From contig JAWKWX010000016.1 in assembly GCA_041397305.1 (NCBI GenBank), positions 1 to 64,000 on the forward strand: a stretch of 64,000 bases of DNA. The letters run 5' to 3'. The position numbers and the translations under genes are program-made. Below the pieces are notes generated by a model. The model made no database searches and had not been told where the DNA came from. It saw nothing but the letters and a program-made list of their open reading frames with translations. Of this stretch, positions 9,300-17,697 are shown in pieces. The stretch's first letter is position 1. Each line of letters opens with the position of its first letter. Source of the stretch: TMP-24 sp041397305. GTDB lineage: Bacteria > Pseudomonadota > Alphaproteobacteria > Rhodobacterales > Rhodobacteraceae.

Positions 9300-11401
9300 A
9301 CGGTCTCGACCTGGGCCAGCTGACCTTTGCGCCGCTGCTGCCGCTGCCGATCCTTCTTGTGCTGGCTGCCCTGGCGATCCTGGCTGTCGCGCTCTCCGGC
9401 TGGCGGGGCCTTCGGGGGACGATCCTGCGATGCCTCGCGGCGGCGGCGTTCCTTGCGGCGCTCGCAGGGCCCGCGCTCAAGTTCGAGACGCGCGAGAAGC
9501 TCGACGATATCGTGCTGGTGGTCACCGACCGCACGGCGAGCCAGGGGTTGAAAGACCGGGCGGCAGAGGCCGAGGTGGCGCTTGCCAAGGTGACGGCGGA
9601 ACTTGGCGCCATGCCCGATGTCGATATCCGCCGGATCGAGGTGCCTGACGCCGAAGCGGAAGGCGGAACGCTGATGAGGACCGCGCTGGCGCGGGCGCTG
9701 GCGGAGGAGCCGCAATCGCGCATCGCCGGGGCGATCCTGATCACCGACGGGCAGATCCACGATCCCGATCTGGCGGTCAGCCTGCCGGCACCGCTCAATG
9801 TGCTGCTGACCGGGAGCAAACGAGATTGGGACCGGCGGCTGAAGATCACCGAAGCGCCCGCCTTCGGCATCATCGGCGAGGAAAGCGTGATCGGCCTCAG
9901 GGTAGAGGAGCAGGGCGCGATGCCCGCCGCCGAGGCCGGGCGACCGGTTTCGATCGCCATTTCTGTCGATGGCGGGCCTGCGGCTTCCTACGACATTCCG
10001 GTCAACACCGACCTCGAACTGCCCTTGACGCTCGATCATGCGGGCCAGAACATCGTGCAACTGACCGTCGCCGCCAGCCCCGGCGAGCTGACCGAGCGCA
10101 ACAATGCCGCCGTGGTGCAGGTGAACGGCGTACGCGACCGGCTGAGGGTGCTGCTGATTTCCGGCGAACCCTATGCGGGCGAGCGCACCTGGCGGAACCT
10201 CCTGAAATCCGACAGCGCGGTCGATCTGGTGCATTTCACCATCCTGCGCCCGCCGGAAAAGGAAGATGGCGTGCCGGTCGAGGAACTGGCGCTGATCGCC
10301 TTTCCCACGCGCGAACTCTTCGTCGACAAGATCGACGAATTCGACCTGATCATCTTCGACCGCTATCCTTTGCGCGGCATCCTGCCCGCGCAATATCTCG
10401 ACAATATCCGCTCCTATGTCCTGAATGGCGGCGCGGTGCTGGTGGCGGCGGGGGCGGATTATGCCTCGGTCGAGAGCATCTACTACTCGGCTCTGGGCGA
10501 CATCATGCCTGCCGCGCCCACGACGCGGGTGCTGGAGGGGCCTTACCTGCCGAAGCTCTCTGACCTTGGCAGGCGCCATCCGGTGACCGACGGGCTGGAG
10601 GAGGTCTGGGCCAAGGACCGTCCGCCGGGCGGCGAGGGGCCATGGGGCCGCTGGCTGCGGTATGTCGAGGTGCGCCATGCACGCGGTCAGGTGCTGATGG
10701 AGGGGCCGGACGGCAAGCCGCTTCTGGTCGTGGACCGGGCGGGCGAGGGCCGTGTGGCACTTCTGGCGTCGGATCAGGCCTGGCTCTGGACGCGCGGGTT
10801 CGAGGGCGGCGGTCCGCAACAGGAATTGCTGCGCCGTCTTGCCCATTGGGCGATGAAGGAACCGGACCTTGAGGAAGAGGCCCTGACCGCGACGGTGAGG
10901 GGTGCTGATGTCACGATCGAGCGGCGCACGATGGAACCCGGGGGCCAGCATGTGGCCAAGGTGACCGGTCCGGACGGAAAGACGGCCTATGTGCCGCTGG
11001 CCGAGGTGAAGCCGGGGCTTTATGCCAAGCTCTGGGCGCCGCCCGCGCCGGGCCTCTACCGCATCGTCGAGGGCGATCTGGAACGGGTCTTCGCGCTTGG
11101 CTCGGCCAGCCCGCGCGAGTTCGAGGCGGCGGTGGCGAGCGGCGATCTTCTGGCACCCCTCGCCGAGGCGACCGGCGGCGGTGTCACACGGATAGAAGAC
11201 GGGCTGCCGGATGTGCGCGCCGTCCGCGCCGGGCGCCCGGCCATCGGGCGCGGCTGGATCGGCATCACCCCGCGCGAGGCCTACCGGACCGTCGACCTGA
11301 AACTGCAGCCCTTCATGCCAGACTGGGCCTGGCTTCTGCTCGGCGCCGGTCTCATGCTCATGGCCTGGCTGAGCGAAGGCCAGAGGCGGCGTGCGGGTTG
11401 A
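9296..11401 (+). CDS. Large membrane-anchored protein, last gene of the moxR operon
   Basis: A 701-residue protein with two N-terminal hydrophobic segments (about residues 15-35 and 45-65) and one C-terminal segment (about 675-695). Most of the chain is therefore probably periplasmic and anchored at both ends. The middle contains a glutamine-amidotransferase-like fold, seen as LDNIRSYVLNGGAVLVAAGADYAS, and an earlier VWA-like stretch (DDIVLVVTDRTAS). This layout is common for the last gene of Bat/MoxR operons in alphaproteobacteria. Its ATG overlaps the DUF4159 gene stop. I know no enzymatic role, and no complete amidotransferase catalytic triad is evident. Confidence 0.8.
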   Translation: MNGLDLGQLTFAPLLPLPILLVLAALAILAVALSGWRGLRGTILRCLAAAAFLAALAGPALKFETREKLDDIVLVVTDRTASQGLKDRAAEAEVALAKVTAELGAMPDVDIRRIEVPDAEAEGGTLMRTALARALAEEPQSRIAGAILITDGQIHDPDLAVSLPAPLNVLLTGSKRDWDRRLKITEAPAFGIIGEESVIGLRVEEQGAMPAAEAGRPVSIAISVDGGPAASYDIPVNTDLELPLTLDHAGQNIVQLTVAASPGELTERNNAAVVQVNGVRDRLRVLLISGEPYAGERTWRNLLKSDSAVDLVHFTILRPPEKEDGVPVEELALIAFPTRELFVDKIDEFDLIIFDRYPLRGILPAQYLDNIRSYVLNGGAVLVAAGADYASVESIYYSALGDIMPAAPTTRVLEGPYLPKLSDLGRRHPVTDGLEEVWAKDRPPGGEGPWGRWLRYVEVRHARGQVLMEGPDGKPLLVVDRAGEGRVALLASDQAWLWTRGFEGGGPQQELLRRLAHWAMKEPDLEEEALTATVRGADVTIERRTMEPGGQHVAKVTGPDGKTAYVPLAEVKPGLYAKLWAPPAPGLYRIVEGDLERVFALGSASPREFEAAVASGDLLAPLAEATGGGVTRIEDGLPDVRAVRAGRPAIGRGWIGITPREAYRTVDLKLQPFMPDWAWLLLGAGLMLMAWLSEGQRRRAG

Positions 11402-11414
11402 CCGCGCTTCGGCG

Positions 11415-12806
11415 TCACCCTTTGTGGGAGAACCTTTCGAAGTCGGCCGCCTTCACATAGCGCGCACCCTGCGTCTGCATCCGGAAGAAGTGGCCCGCAT
11501 CCGCCGCTTGCCCCGTCATTTTCAGATAGGGGCGCATGTCGGAGATCGAGGTATAGTCCCAGAGGACCTTGCCCGTCGCCACATCGACTTCGTACACCAC
11601 GCCTTCAAGGGTGGAGGCGACGAGCATTCGACGCCCATCGTCCGAAAAGTTGATCTGGCCCTGCGCGGTCGAACTCAGGTCCCAGCCTGCCGCAGCTTCG
11701 ATTGTCGGAAAGATCGTGTCGCTGTTCTCGGTTTCGGGATCGATCCGCAGCACGCGACTGCCGCCTGGCGTGTCATGCGAACCGAGATTGTCAAAGACAG
11801 CGAAGCTGCCGTCGGGCAGCACATGCGGGCTGTGCTGGGCGACCATCGGCCCGGCTGTCACATGTTTGATTTCGCCGGTTACCGCATCCATGACCACAAG
11901 CGACGATGACGAGCGGAGCGAGACGAGAAGGTCGCCCGCGCGCCCTTCCGGCAATCTCTCGGCTGCCTGTGGCGTCAGAAGGGCAATGCCGTTCACATGA
12001 TAGGGATCGCAGTCGGTCCGGACTGAATAGGCAAGGCCCTGCATGTCCGACTCGACGATCGTGTCCGTCATCCAGAACCGGTGCAGTTCCGTCCCGTCCG
12101 GCGCGAGAATCTGAACGCCTTCCCCGAAGATCGCGCCGCCCTTGCAGTCGATGGGCTCGGCCGTTTCCGCGACATGGGTCTCGTTGCGGATGATGCGCGA
12201 AATGGGCACGTAGATGCGCCCGTCCGCGCCAACAGTCGGCCAGTGATGGCTGTTGTCCATCCTTTGCCACAGAAGCTTGCCGCCCCAGTCGAACTTGGCT
12301 ATCCCCACCTGATAGGGAAAGATGTTGCGGCCCTGGAAAACAACGATCAGATTGCCCTCGCCGTCGATGTCGACCCCTTGAACGTTCATGTTCAGCGGGT
12401 CGGGCTGGCCGGTGAAGTTCACGAATTTCTCGGGCGTGAACAAGGCCGCCGGGTCCGCTTCCCAGCTGTGCAGCACCTGCCCGTCCCGGTCCATGATCAT
12501 CGCCATGCAGCCGAAGGACGCGCAGATATCCTGCCGTTCGAAGAATCCTCCCGTCATCAGGATCAGATCGTCCGAACCGCCCGGCGCAAGCGTCCGGGCC
12601 GGCGACGGGCCGGTCGCATCGGGTACCGGCGCGATCACGTGCTGGGGAAGGCGGGCCTCTTCCATCTTCTTCCAGGCATCGATGCCGATCAGGACATGCT
12701 GGACATACCGGTAGGGAAAGACCTGTTTGGTCACGGCGACAACGCCCCAGACGAAGGCGAGAAAGCAGAGACCCAGAACGAAGAGGGACCTGGAAAGGAA
12801 CGCCAT
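11415..12806 (-). CDS. Arylsulfotransferase (ASST)-like protein
   Basis: A 463-residue protein with one N-terminal membrane anchor or signal (SLFVLGLCFLAFVWGVVAV) and a beta-propeller-like body matching the arylsulfotransferase/ASST superfamily. Repeats include GQVLHSWEAD, GEGNLIVVFQGRNIFPY, KLLWQRMDNSHHW, PHVLPDGSFAVFDN and a closing GKVLWDY motif. His residues in HHWPTVG and SPHVLPDG are at positions typical of the propeller centre. Classical ASSTs move sulfuryl groups between phenols in the periplasm; whether this homologue does so is unknown. The chosen ATG at 12806 begins at the signal sequence; the frame extends further upstream only as antisense of the DUF599 gene. Confidence 0.75.
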   Translation of the reverse strand: MAFLSRSLFVLGLCFLAFVWGVVAVTKQVFPYRYVQHVLIGIDAWKKMEEARLPQHVIAPVPDATGPSPARTLAPGGSDDLILMTGGFFERQDICASFGCMAMIMDRDGQVLHSWEADPAALFTPEKFVNFTGQPDPLNMNVQGVDIDGEGNLIVVFQGRNIFPYQVGIAKFDWGGKLLWQRMDNSHHWPTVGADGRIYVPISRIIRNETHVAETAEPIDCKGGAIFGEGVQILAPDGTELHRFWMTDTIVESDMQGLAYSVRTDCDPYHVNGIALLTPQAAERLPEGRAGDLLVSLRSSSSLVVMDAVTGEIKHVTAGPMVAQHSPHVLPDGSFAVFDNLGSHDTPGGSRVLRIDPETENSDTIFPTIEAAAGWDLSSTAQGQINFSDDGRRMLVASTLEGVVYEVDVATGKVLWDYTSISDMRPYLKMTGQAADAGHFFRMQTQGARYVKAADFERFSHKG

Positions 12807-12862
12807 GACGTCCACCTGGTTGCGCAGCGCAATAGTGCCGCGTCCGCGCAGGTTCGCAAGTC

Positions 12863-13573
12863 CTATTCGGTGCCTCCCGCGCCGTCTTTCAGCAGAATGC
12901 GGCGGGATTGAGAGGCGAATTCGCGTCGCCAGGTCAGATAGAGCGTGGCCGCCGTGGTCACGAGAAGAGCGAGCGGGCCGAGCAGCCAGCCGAGCGATCC
13001 GAGCGCGAAATAGACCGATCTTAGGCCCCGGTTGAAGCTGCGCGCGGCGAGGATGTTGATCTCTGCCGCCTGGGCCGCACGGGCATAGGCCAGGGGGCTG
13101 TCGACATCGTTGGGCGCCGAGCCCATGAGGATTGCACAATAGCCGAACAGCCGGTGCGACCAGACGAATTTCAGCATCGCATTGGTGACGAAAAGCACCA
13201 CGATCAGCATCTTGCCCCGCCAGACCAGAAGCGGCTCTGACCCGAGCGCCAGATCGTCGGCGATGCCGCGCAATTGCTCGCCATTGCCGATCAGGGCCAC
13301 ACCGCCGCCGATGGCGATCATGCATGCCGACGCCAGGAAGCTCGTGCCCTGCCGCAGGCTGTCGACGATGGTCGCATCGAAAATGCGCGGCTGGCGGGTC
13401 ACGAATTCCCGCATCCATTCGCGCCGGTAGGTCTGCATCAGGTGGCTGACCGAGGGAAAGCGTTCGGGGGGATGTTCGATGAACCAGCCGACGGCGAGCC
13501 AGGACAGCAGCAACATCGCCCCTGCAAGAAGGTCGAGAGAGGACAGGGCGGCGAGCGTCGGCATGAAGGTCAT
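12863..13573 (-). CDS. DUF599 family membrane protein
   Basis: A 236-residue integral membrane protein of the DUF599 family. Hydrophobic segments lie near residues 10-28, 75-97, 118-138 and 185-215. Family-typical motifs are RREWMREFVTRQPRIFDATIV, split here as RREWMREF and RIFDATIVDSL, plus FVWSHRLFGYCAIL and ARSFNRGLRSVYFALGSLGW. The ATG at 13573 starts close to the first membrane segment; the in-frame upstream extension would cross the divergent glcD promoter. Function unknown. Confidence 0.85.
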   Translation of the reverse strand: MTFMPTLAALSSLDLLAGAMLLLSWLAVGWFIEHPPERFPSVSHLMQTYRREWMREFVTRQPRIFDATIVDSLRQGTSFLASACMIAIGGGVALIGNGEQLRGIADDLALGSEPLLVWRGKMLIVVLFVTNAMLKFVWSHRLFGYCAILMGSAPNDVDSPLAYARAAQAAEINILAARSFNRGLRSVYFALGSLGWLLGPLALLVTTAATLYLTWRREFASQSRRILLKDGAGGTE

Positions 13574-13601
13574 GCGCGCATCCTGCCGTCGGCGGTTCCG
13601 C

Positions 13602-13638
13602 TTGCCAATCGGATAAATTGGTAATATCGTTTTACCAA
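13602..13638 (+). promoter_or_regulatory. glcD promoter with dyad operator over the -10
   Basis: A -35 TTGCCA (13602-13607) and a -10 TATCGT (13625-13630) are 17 bp apart. A dyad with arms TTGGTAATA (13618-13626) and TTTTACCAA (13630-13638), centred on TCG, covers the -10. The half-site TTGGT/ACCAA resembles GntR/FadR-type sites, but the spacing is wider than usual. A regulator bound here would block the glcDEF promoter. Confidence 0.55.
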
Positions 13639-13649
13639 ATGAGGGGAAC

Positions 13650-15128
13650 ATGCAGCTGCCGCGCCCGAACGCCGAAGTGATCGCCCGCAAGGCCGAGATC
13701 GTCGCCCGGCTGCGCGCCGTGCTGCCGCCCACGGCGGTGATCGACGATCCGGCCGAGACGCGCGCCTATGAATGCGACGGGCTGTCTGCCTATCGCTGCC
13801 AGCCGCTTGCCGCGATCCTGCCGGGCTCGACGGCAGAGGTGGCCGCCGCCCTGAAGATCTGCCGCGAGGAGGGCGTGCCGGTCGTGCCGCGCGGCTCTGG
13901 CACCTCGCTGTCGGGGGGCGCGCTGCCCACTTCCGATTCCGTGATCCTCGGGCTTGGGCGGATGAACCGGGTGCTGGAGACCGATCTTGCCAACCGCTTC
14001 ATCCGGGTCGAGGCGGGACGCACCAACCTGTCGGTCACCGGCGCGGTCGAGGGCGAGGGGTTCTTCTACGCCCCCGATCCATCCAGCCAGTTGGCCTGCG
14101 CCATCGGCGGCAATATCGCGATGAATTCGGGCGGGGCCCATTGCCTGAAATACGGAGTGACGACCAACAATCTGCTTGGGCTCACGCTGGTGACGATGGC
14201 GGGCGAGGTGGTGGAGATCGGCGGGCCCTGGTCGGACGCGGGCGGGCTCGATCTTCTGGGCGTGATCTGCGGGTCGGAAGGCCAGCTTGGAGTGGTGACC
14301 GAAGCGGTGCTGCGCATCCTGCCGAAGCCCGAAGGCGCGCGGCCGGTGCTGATCGGTTTCAACTCCAATGAGGTCGCGGGGGCCTGCGTGGCCGATATCA
14401 TCCGCGCGGGTGTCCTGCCGGTCGCCATCGAATTCATGGACCGGCCCTGCATCCGCGCCTGCGAGCAGTTCGCGCAAGCGGGTTATCCCGACTGCGAGGC
14501 GCTTCTGATCATCGAGGTCGAGGGCAGCCCGACCGAGATCGACGACCAGCTTGCCCGCATCGGCGAAATCGCGCGGCGCCACGATCCGGTCGAACTGCGC
14601 GAAAGCCGGTCGGAGGCGGAAAGCGCGCGCATCTGGCTGGGCCGCAAGTCGGCCTTCGGGGCGATGGGCCGGATCAACGATTACATGTGTCTGGACGGGA
14701 CGATCCCGGTCTCGGCCCTGCCGCATGTGCTGAAGCGCATCGGCGAGATGAGCGGGACTTATGGTCTCGATGTCGCCAATGTCTTTCATGCAGGCGACGG
14801 CAACATGCATCCGCTGATCCTGTTCGACGCCAACAGGCCCGGCGACCTGGAGAAGTGCGAGGCGCTCGGCGCCGATATCCTGCGGCTGTGCGTCGAGGTG
14901 GGCGGCTGCCTGTCGGGCGAGCATGGCGTGGGGATCGAGAAGCGCGACCTGATGGCGGCGCAATTCACGGCCGAGGACATGGAGGCGCAGATGCGGGTGA
15001 AGGATGTGTTCGATCCCGATTGGCTTTTGAACCCGGCAAAGGTCTTTCCGCTGGCGGCGAGTGCCGCCCGGCGCGGCGCCCGAGAGGAACGCCCGGGGGC
15101 TGTCTGCCCGTCGTCCATCGGTGCTTGA
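13650..15128 (+). CDS. glcD: Glycolate oxidase FAD-linked subunit GlcD
   Basis: A 492-residue flavoprotein subunit of glycolate oxidase, which oxidises glycolate to glyoxylate at the membrane. It has the FAD-binding PCMH fold, with VVPRGSGTSLSGGALP near residue 75 and YAPDPSSQLACAIGGNIAMNS near 140 (given as YAPDPSSQ and IGGNIAMNSGG). A C-terminal FAD-oxidase domain carries NVFHAGDGNMHPLIL and GEHGVGIEKRDL. Length is close to E. coli GlcD (499). A GAGGGG site sits four bases before the ATG. First gene of glcDEF. Electrons probably pass to GlcF. Confidence 0.95.
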   Translation: MQLPRPNAEVIARKAEIVARLRAVLPPTAVIDDPAETRAYECDGLSAYRCQPLAAILPGSTAEVAAALKICREEGVPVVPRGSGTSLSGGALPTSDSVILGLGRMNRVLETDLANRFIRVEAGRTNLSVTGAVEGEGFFYAPDPSSQLACAIGGNIAMNSGGAHCLKYGVTTNNLLGLTLVTMAGEVVEIGGPWSDAGGLDLLGVICGSEGQLGVVTEAVLRILPKPEGARPVLIGFNSNEVAGACVADIIRAGVLPVAIEFMDRPCIRACEQFAQAGYPDCEALLIIEVEGSPTEIDDQLARIGEIARRHDPVELRESRSEAESARIWLGRKSAFGAMGRINDYMCLDGTIPVSALPHVLKRIGEMSGTYGLDVANVFHAGDGNMHPLILFDANRPGDLEKCEALGADILRLCVEVGGCLSGEHGVGIEKRDLMAAQFTAEDMEAQMRVKDVFDPDWLLNPAKVFPLAASAARRGAREERPGAVCPSSIGA

Positions 15129-15153
15129 ACCGATGGCGCACCAATGGACGACC

Positions 15154-15180
15154 GCCGAAGGTATTTGAACCAGGATGAAG
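15154..15180 (+). repeat. Interspersed GGTATTTGAACCAGGATGAAG-like element
   Basis: The stretch contains AAGGTATTTGAACCAGGATG followed by AAG. It matches a second copy at 52788-52821 (GGAGGTATTTGGGCCAAGAT, then GAAAG) at most positions, and more loosely one at 25367-25392. Elements of this appearance are, from memory, frequent between genes in Rhodobacterales. Here its 3' end supplies the AGGATGAAGG ribosome site of glcE. Confidence 0.5.
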
Positions 15181-15188
15181 GCGACAGG

Positions 15189-16295
15189 GTGACGGTTTCT
15201 TCCGAACAGGAGCTGGCAGAGCGGATCGCCGCTGCATCGGCCCCCCTGCAGATCCGGGGTGGGGGAACGCGCGGCGTCGGGCGCCCGGCCGGGGGCGAGG
15301 TTCTGGATCTTTCCGACGTGCGTGGTGTGACGCTCTATGAGCCGGAGGCGCTGACTCTTGTTGCGCGGGCCGGGACGCCGCTTGCCGAGGTCGAGGCGCT
15401 GCTGGCCAGCGAGGGCCAGCGGCTGGCCTTTGAACCGGCGGACTGGCGCCCGCTTCTGGGAACGACCGGTGAGCCCACGATTGGCGGAGTGGTGGCGGCG
15501 AATATCTCGGGTCCGCGGCGGGTGCAGGCGGGCGCCTGCCGGGATGCGCTGATCGGGGTGAGGTTCGTCGATGGCACCGGAACCGTGGTGAAGAACGGCG
15601 GACGGGTGATGAAGAATGTCACCGGCTATGATCTGGTGAAGCTGATGGCGGGAAGCTGGGGCACGCTCGGGGTGATCACCGAAGTCTCCTTCAAGCTCTT
15701 GCCCAGGCCCGAGACCGTCGCGACGCTTCTTTGCGAAGGTCTTGCGCCCGGGGCGGCAGTGGCGGCGATGGCCGATGCGCTCGGCTCGCCTTACGAGGTC
15801 ACGGGCGCGGCCCATCACCGTGGGGCGGGGCGCACGCTGATCCGCATCGAGGGTTTCGCACCCTCGGTCGCCTATCGGGCGGAGCGGTTGCGCGCGCGCC
15901 TGGCGCGCTTTGGCGACTGGTCGCCGATCGGCGAGGGGGGCGCGGACTGGCGCGCTGTCGGTGAGGTGGCGGCCTTTCACGAGGCGCCCGGTGATGTCTG
16001 GCTCCTAGCGGTGAAACCGTCCGACGCGCCGGACATTGCCGCGCGGGCGCAGGCGGAGGATGCGCTTTTCGACTGGGGCGGCGGGCGGATATGGCTGCGC
16101 GTCGCCGCTGGCACCGACCTGCGCGCGCGGCTCGGACCCTTCGCCGGGCATGCCACCTTGATCCGGGCGGATGAGGAGACCCGGGCGCGGATCGCGCGCT
16201 TCCATCCCGAAGCCCCCGGTGTCGCGGCACTCAGCCGGGCCCTGCGCGACAGGTTCGATCCGCGGCACCTCCTGAATCCCGGCCTGATGGACTGA
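15189..16295 (+). CDS. glcE: Glycolate oxidase FAD-binding subunit GlcE
   Basis: A 368-residue second flavin subunit of glycolate oxidase. It has a PCMH-type FAD domain with LQIRGGGTRGVGRPAGG near residue 20, LLGTTGEPTIGGVVAANISG near 95, and KNGGRVMKNVTGYDLVKLMA near 140, the usual GlcE signature. The C-terminus ends DPRHLLNPGLMD, also typical. I prefer GTG 15189, because AGGATGAAGG lies just upstream and E. coli GlcE is 350 residues; an ATG at 15144 would add 15 atypical residues encoded by an intergenic repeat. It sits between glcD and glcF, three bases before the latter. Confidence 0.9.
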   Translation: MTVSSEQELAERIAAASAPLQIRGGGTRGVGRPAGGEVLDLSDVRGVTLYEPEALTLVARAGTPLAEVEALLASEGQRLAFEPADWRPLLGTTGEPTIGGVVAANISGPRRVQAGACRDALIGVRFVDGTGTVVKNGGRVMKNVTGYDLVKLMAGSWGTLGVITEVSFKLLPRPETVATLLCEGLAPGAAVAAMADALGSPYEVTGAAHHRGAGRTLIRIEGFAPSVAYRAERLRARLARFGDWSPIGEGGADWRAVGEVAAFHEAPGDVWLLAVKPSDAPDIAARAQAEDALFDWGGGRIWLRVAAGTDLRARLGPFAGHATLIRADEETRARIARFHPEAPGVAALSRALRDRFDPRHLLNPGLMD

Positions 16296-16298
16296 CCG

Positions 16299-17579
16299 AT
16301 GCAGACCTTTTTCTCAGACGATCAGCTGAAGGATCCGGGGCTCGCACGGGCGAACGAGATCCTGAGGTCCTGCGTCCATTGCGGCATGTGCACCGCGACC
16401 TGTCCGACCTATCAGATCCTCGGCGACGAATTGGACAGCCCGCGTGGCCGGATCTATCTGATCAAGGACATGCTGGAGAGCGGCAGGCCAGCCGACGAGA
16501 AGGTCGTCCGCCATGTCGACCGCTGCCTGTCGTGCTTGGCCTGCATGACGACCTGCCCGTCGGGCGTGCATTACATGCATCTCGTCGACCATGCCCGCGC
16601 CCATATCGAGAAGACCTACCGGCGGCCCTGGCGTGACCGGGCCTTGCGCTGGGTGCTGGCGAAGGTCATCCCGCATCCCGGTCGCTTCCGGCTGGCGCTT
16701 CTGGGGGCGAAGATCGTTCGGCCATTCGCCCGGCTTCTGCCCGACGCGCGGCTCAGGGCGATGGTCGCGATGGCGCCGAAGCAGGTTCCGCCGGTCAGTC
16801 GCAATGACGATCCCCAGAGCTTTGTGCCCGAGGGCGCGCCCAGGATGCGGGTAGCGCTGCTGACCGGCTGCGCGCAGAAGGCGCTCAATACCGACATCAA
16901 CGATGCGACGATCCGGCTTCTGACCCGGCTCGGCTGCGAGGTCGTGGTGGCGGACGGTGCGGGTTGCTGCGGGGCGCTGACCCATCACATGGGGCGCGAG
17001 CCGGAGGCGCATGGGTCCGCCGCCGCCAATATCCGGGCCTGGATGGCGGAGAAGCGCGCCAGGGGCCTTGATGCGATCGTGATCAATACCTCGGGCTGCG
17101 GCACGACGGTAAAGGACTATGGTCATATGTTCCGCATCTCCGGCCTTGCTGCAGATGCGGCAGAGGTGGCGGGGCTCGCCTGCGATATCAGCGAGCTGCT
17201 GGTCAGGCTTGCGCCGGAGGGCAGGGCGCCCGAACCTTTGCGCGTCGCCTATCACGCCGCCTGTTCGCTGCAGCACGGCCAGAAGGTCAAGTCCGCGCCG
17301 AAGGATCTTCTGCGTGCCATGGGATTCGAGGTGGTGGAACCGGCCGACAGCCACCTCTGCTGTGGGTCTGCCGGGACCTACAATCTTCTGCAACCCGAAC
17401 TGTCGGCCGAACTGAAGCGGCGCAAGGTCGCGACGCTGGAGGCGCGGGCGCCGCAGGTGATCGCGGCGGGCAATATCGGCTGCATGATGCAGATCGGCTC
17501 GGGCACCGAGATTCCGGTCGTGCACACGGTCGAATTGATCGACTGGGCGACCGGCGGGCCACGGCCGCGGGCGCTTTAA
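16299..17579 (+). CDS. glcF: Glycolate oxidase iron-sulfur subunit GlcF
   Basis: A 426-residue electron-transfer subunit of glycolate oxidase. Two 4Fe-4S clusters are encoded by CVHCGMCTATCP (about residues 26-37) and CLSCLACMTTCP (about 76-87). Two CCG (heterodisulfide-reductase-like) domains follow, with GCAQKAL...GCCGALTHHMG and CSLQHGQ...CCGSAGTYNL. It should take electrons from the GlcD/GlcE flavins to the quinone pool. Length fits E. coli GlcF (407). Only three bases separate it from glcE, so it is in the same operon. Confidence 0.95.
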   Translation: MQTFFSDDQLKDPGLARANEILRSCVHCGMCTATCPTYQILGDELDSPRGRIYLIKDMLESGRPADEKVVRHVDRCLSCLACMTTCPSGVHYMHLVDHARAHIEKTYRRPWRDRALRWVLAKVIPHPGRFRLALLGAKIVRPFARLLPDARLRAMVAMAPKQVPPVSRNDDPQSFVPEGAPRMRVALLTGCAQKALNTDINDATIRLLTRLGCEVVVADGAGCCGALTHHMGREPEAHGSAAANIRAWMAEKRARGLDAIVINTSGCGTTVKDYGHMFRISGLAADAAEVAGLACDISELLVRLAPEGRAPEPLRVAYHAACSLQHGQKVKSAPKDLLRAMGFEVVEPADSHLCCGSAGTYNLLQPELSAELKRRKVATLEARAPQVIAAGNIGCMMQIGSGTEIPVVHTVELIDWATGGPRPRAL

Positions 17580-17621
17580 GGCAGCTTCGCGGCGGGGGCC
17601 TTCAAGGCGCGCGGTGTTCGA

Positions 17622-17650
17622 TTGTGATTGGTTAACCCCGAGGCCATAAT
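17622..17650 (+). promoter_or_regulatory. Predicted sigma-70 promoter of the serine protease gene
   Basis: TTGTGA (17622-17627) and CATAAT (17645-17650) are 17 bp apart, a good housekeeping pattern, with the start codon about 48 bp downstream. Confidence 0.5.
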
Positions 17651-17697
17651 CTCGCCGCAGCGGTCCTGTATCGCGACGGTGTTTGGCGGAGTCCCTG

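Noticed and set aside
13632..15980. A 782-codon minus-strand frame
   Set aside because: Antisense to glcD and glcE; composition is typical of a shadow frame.
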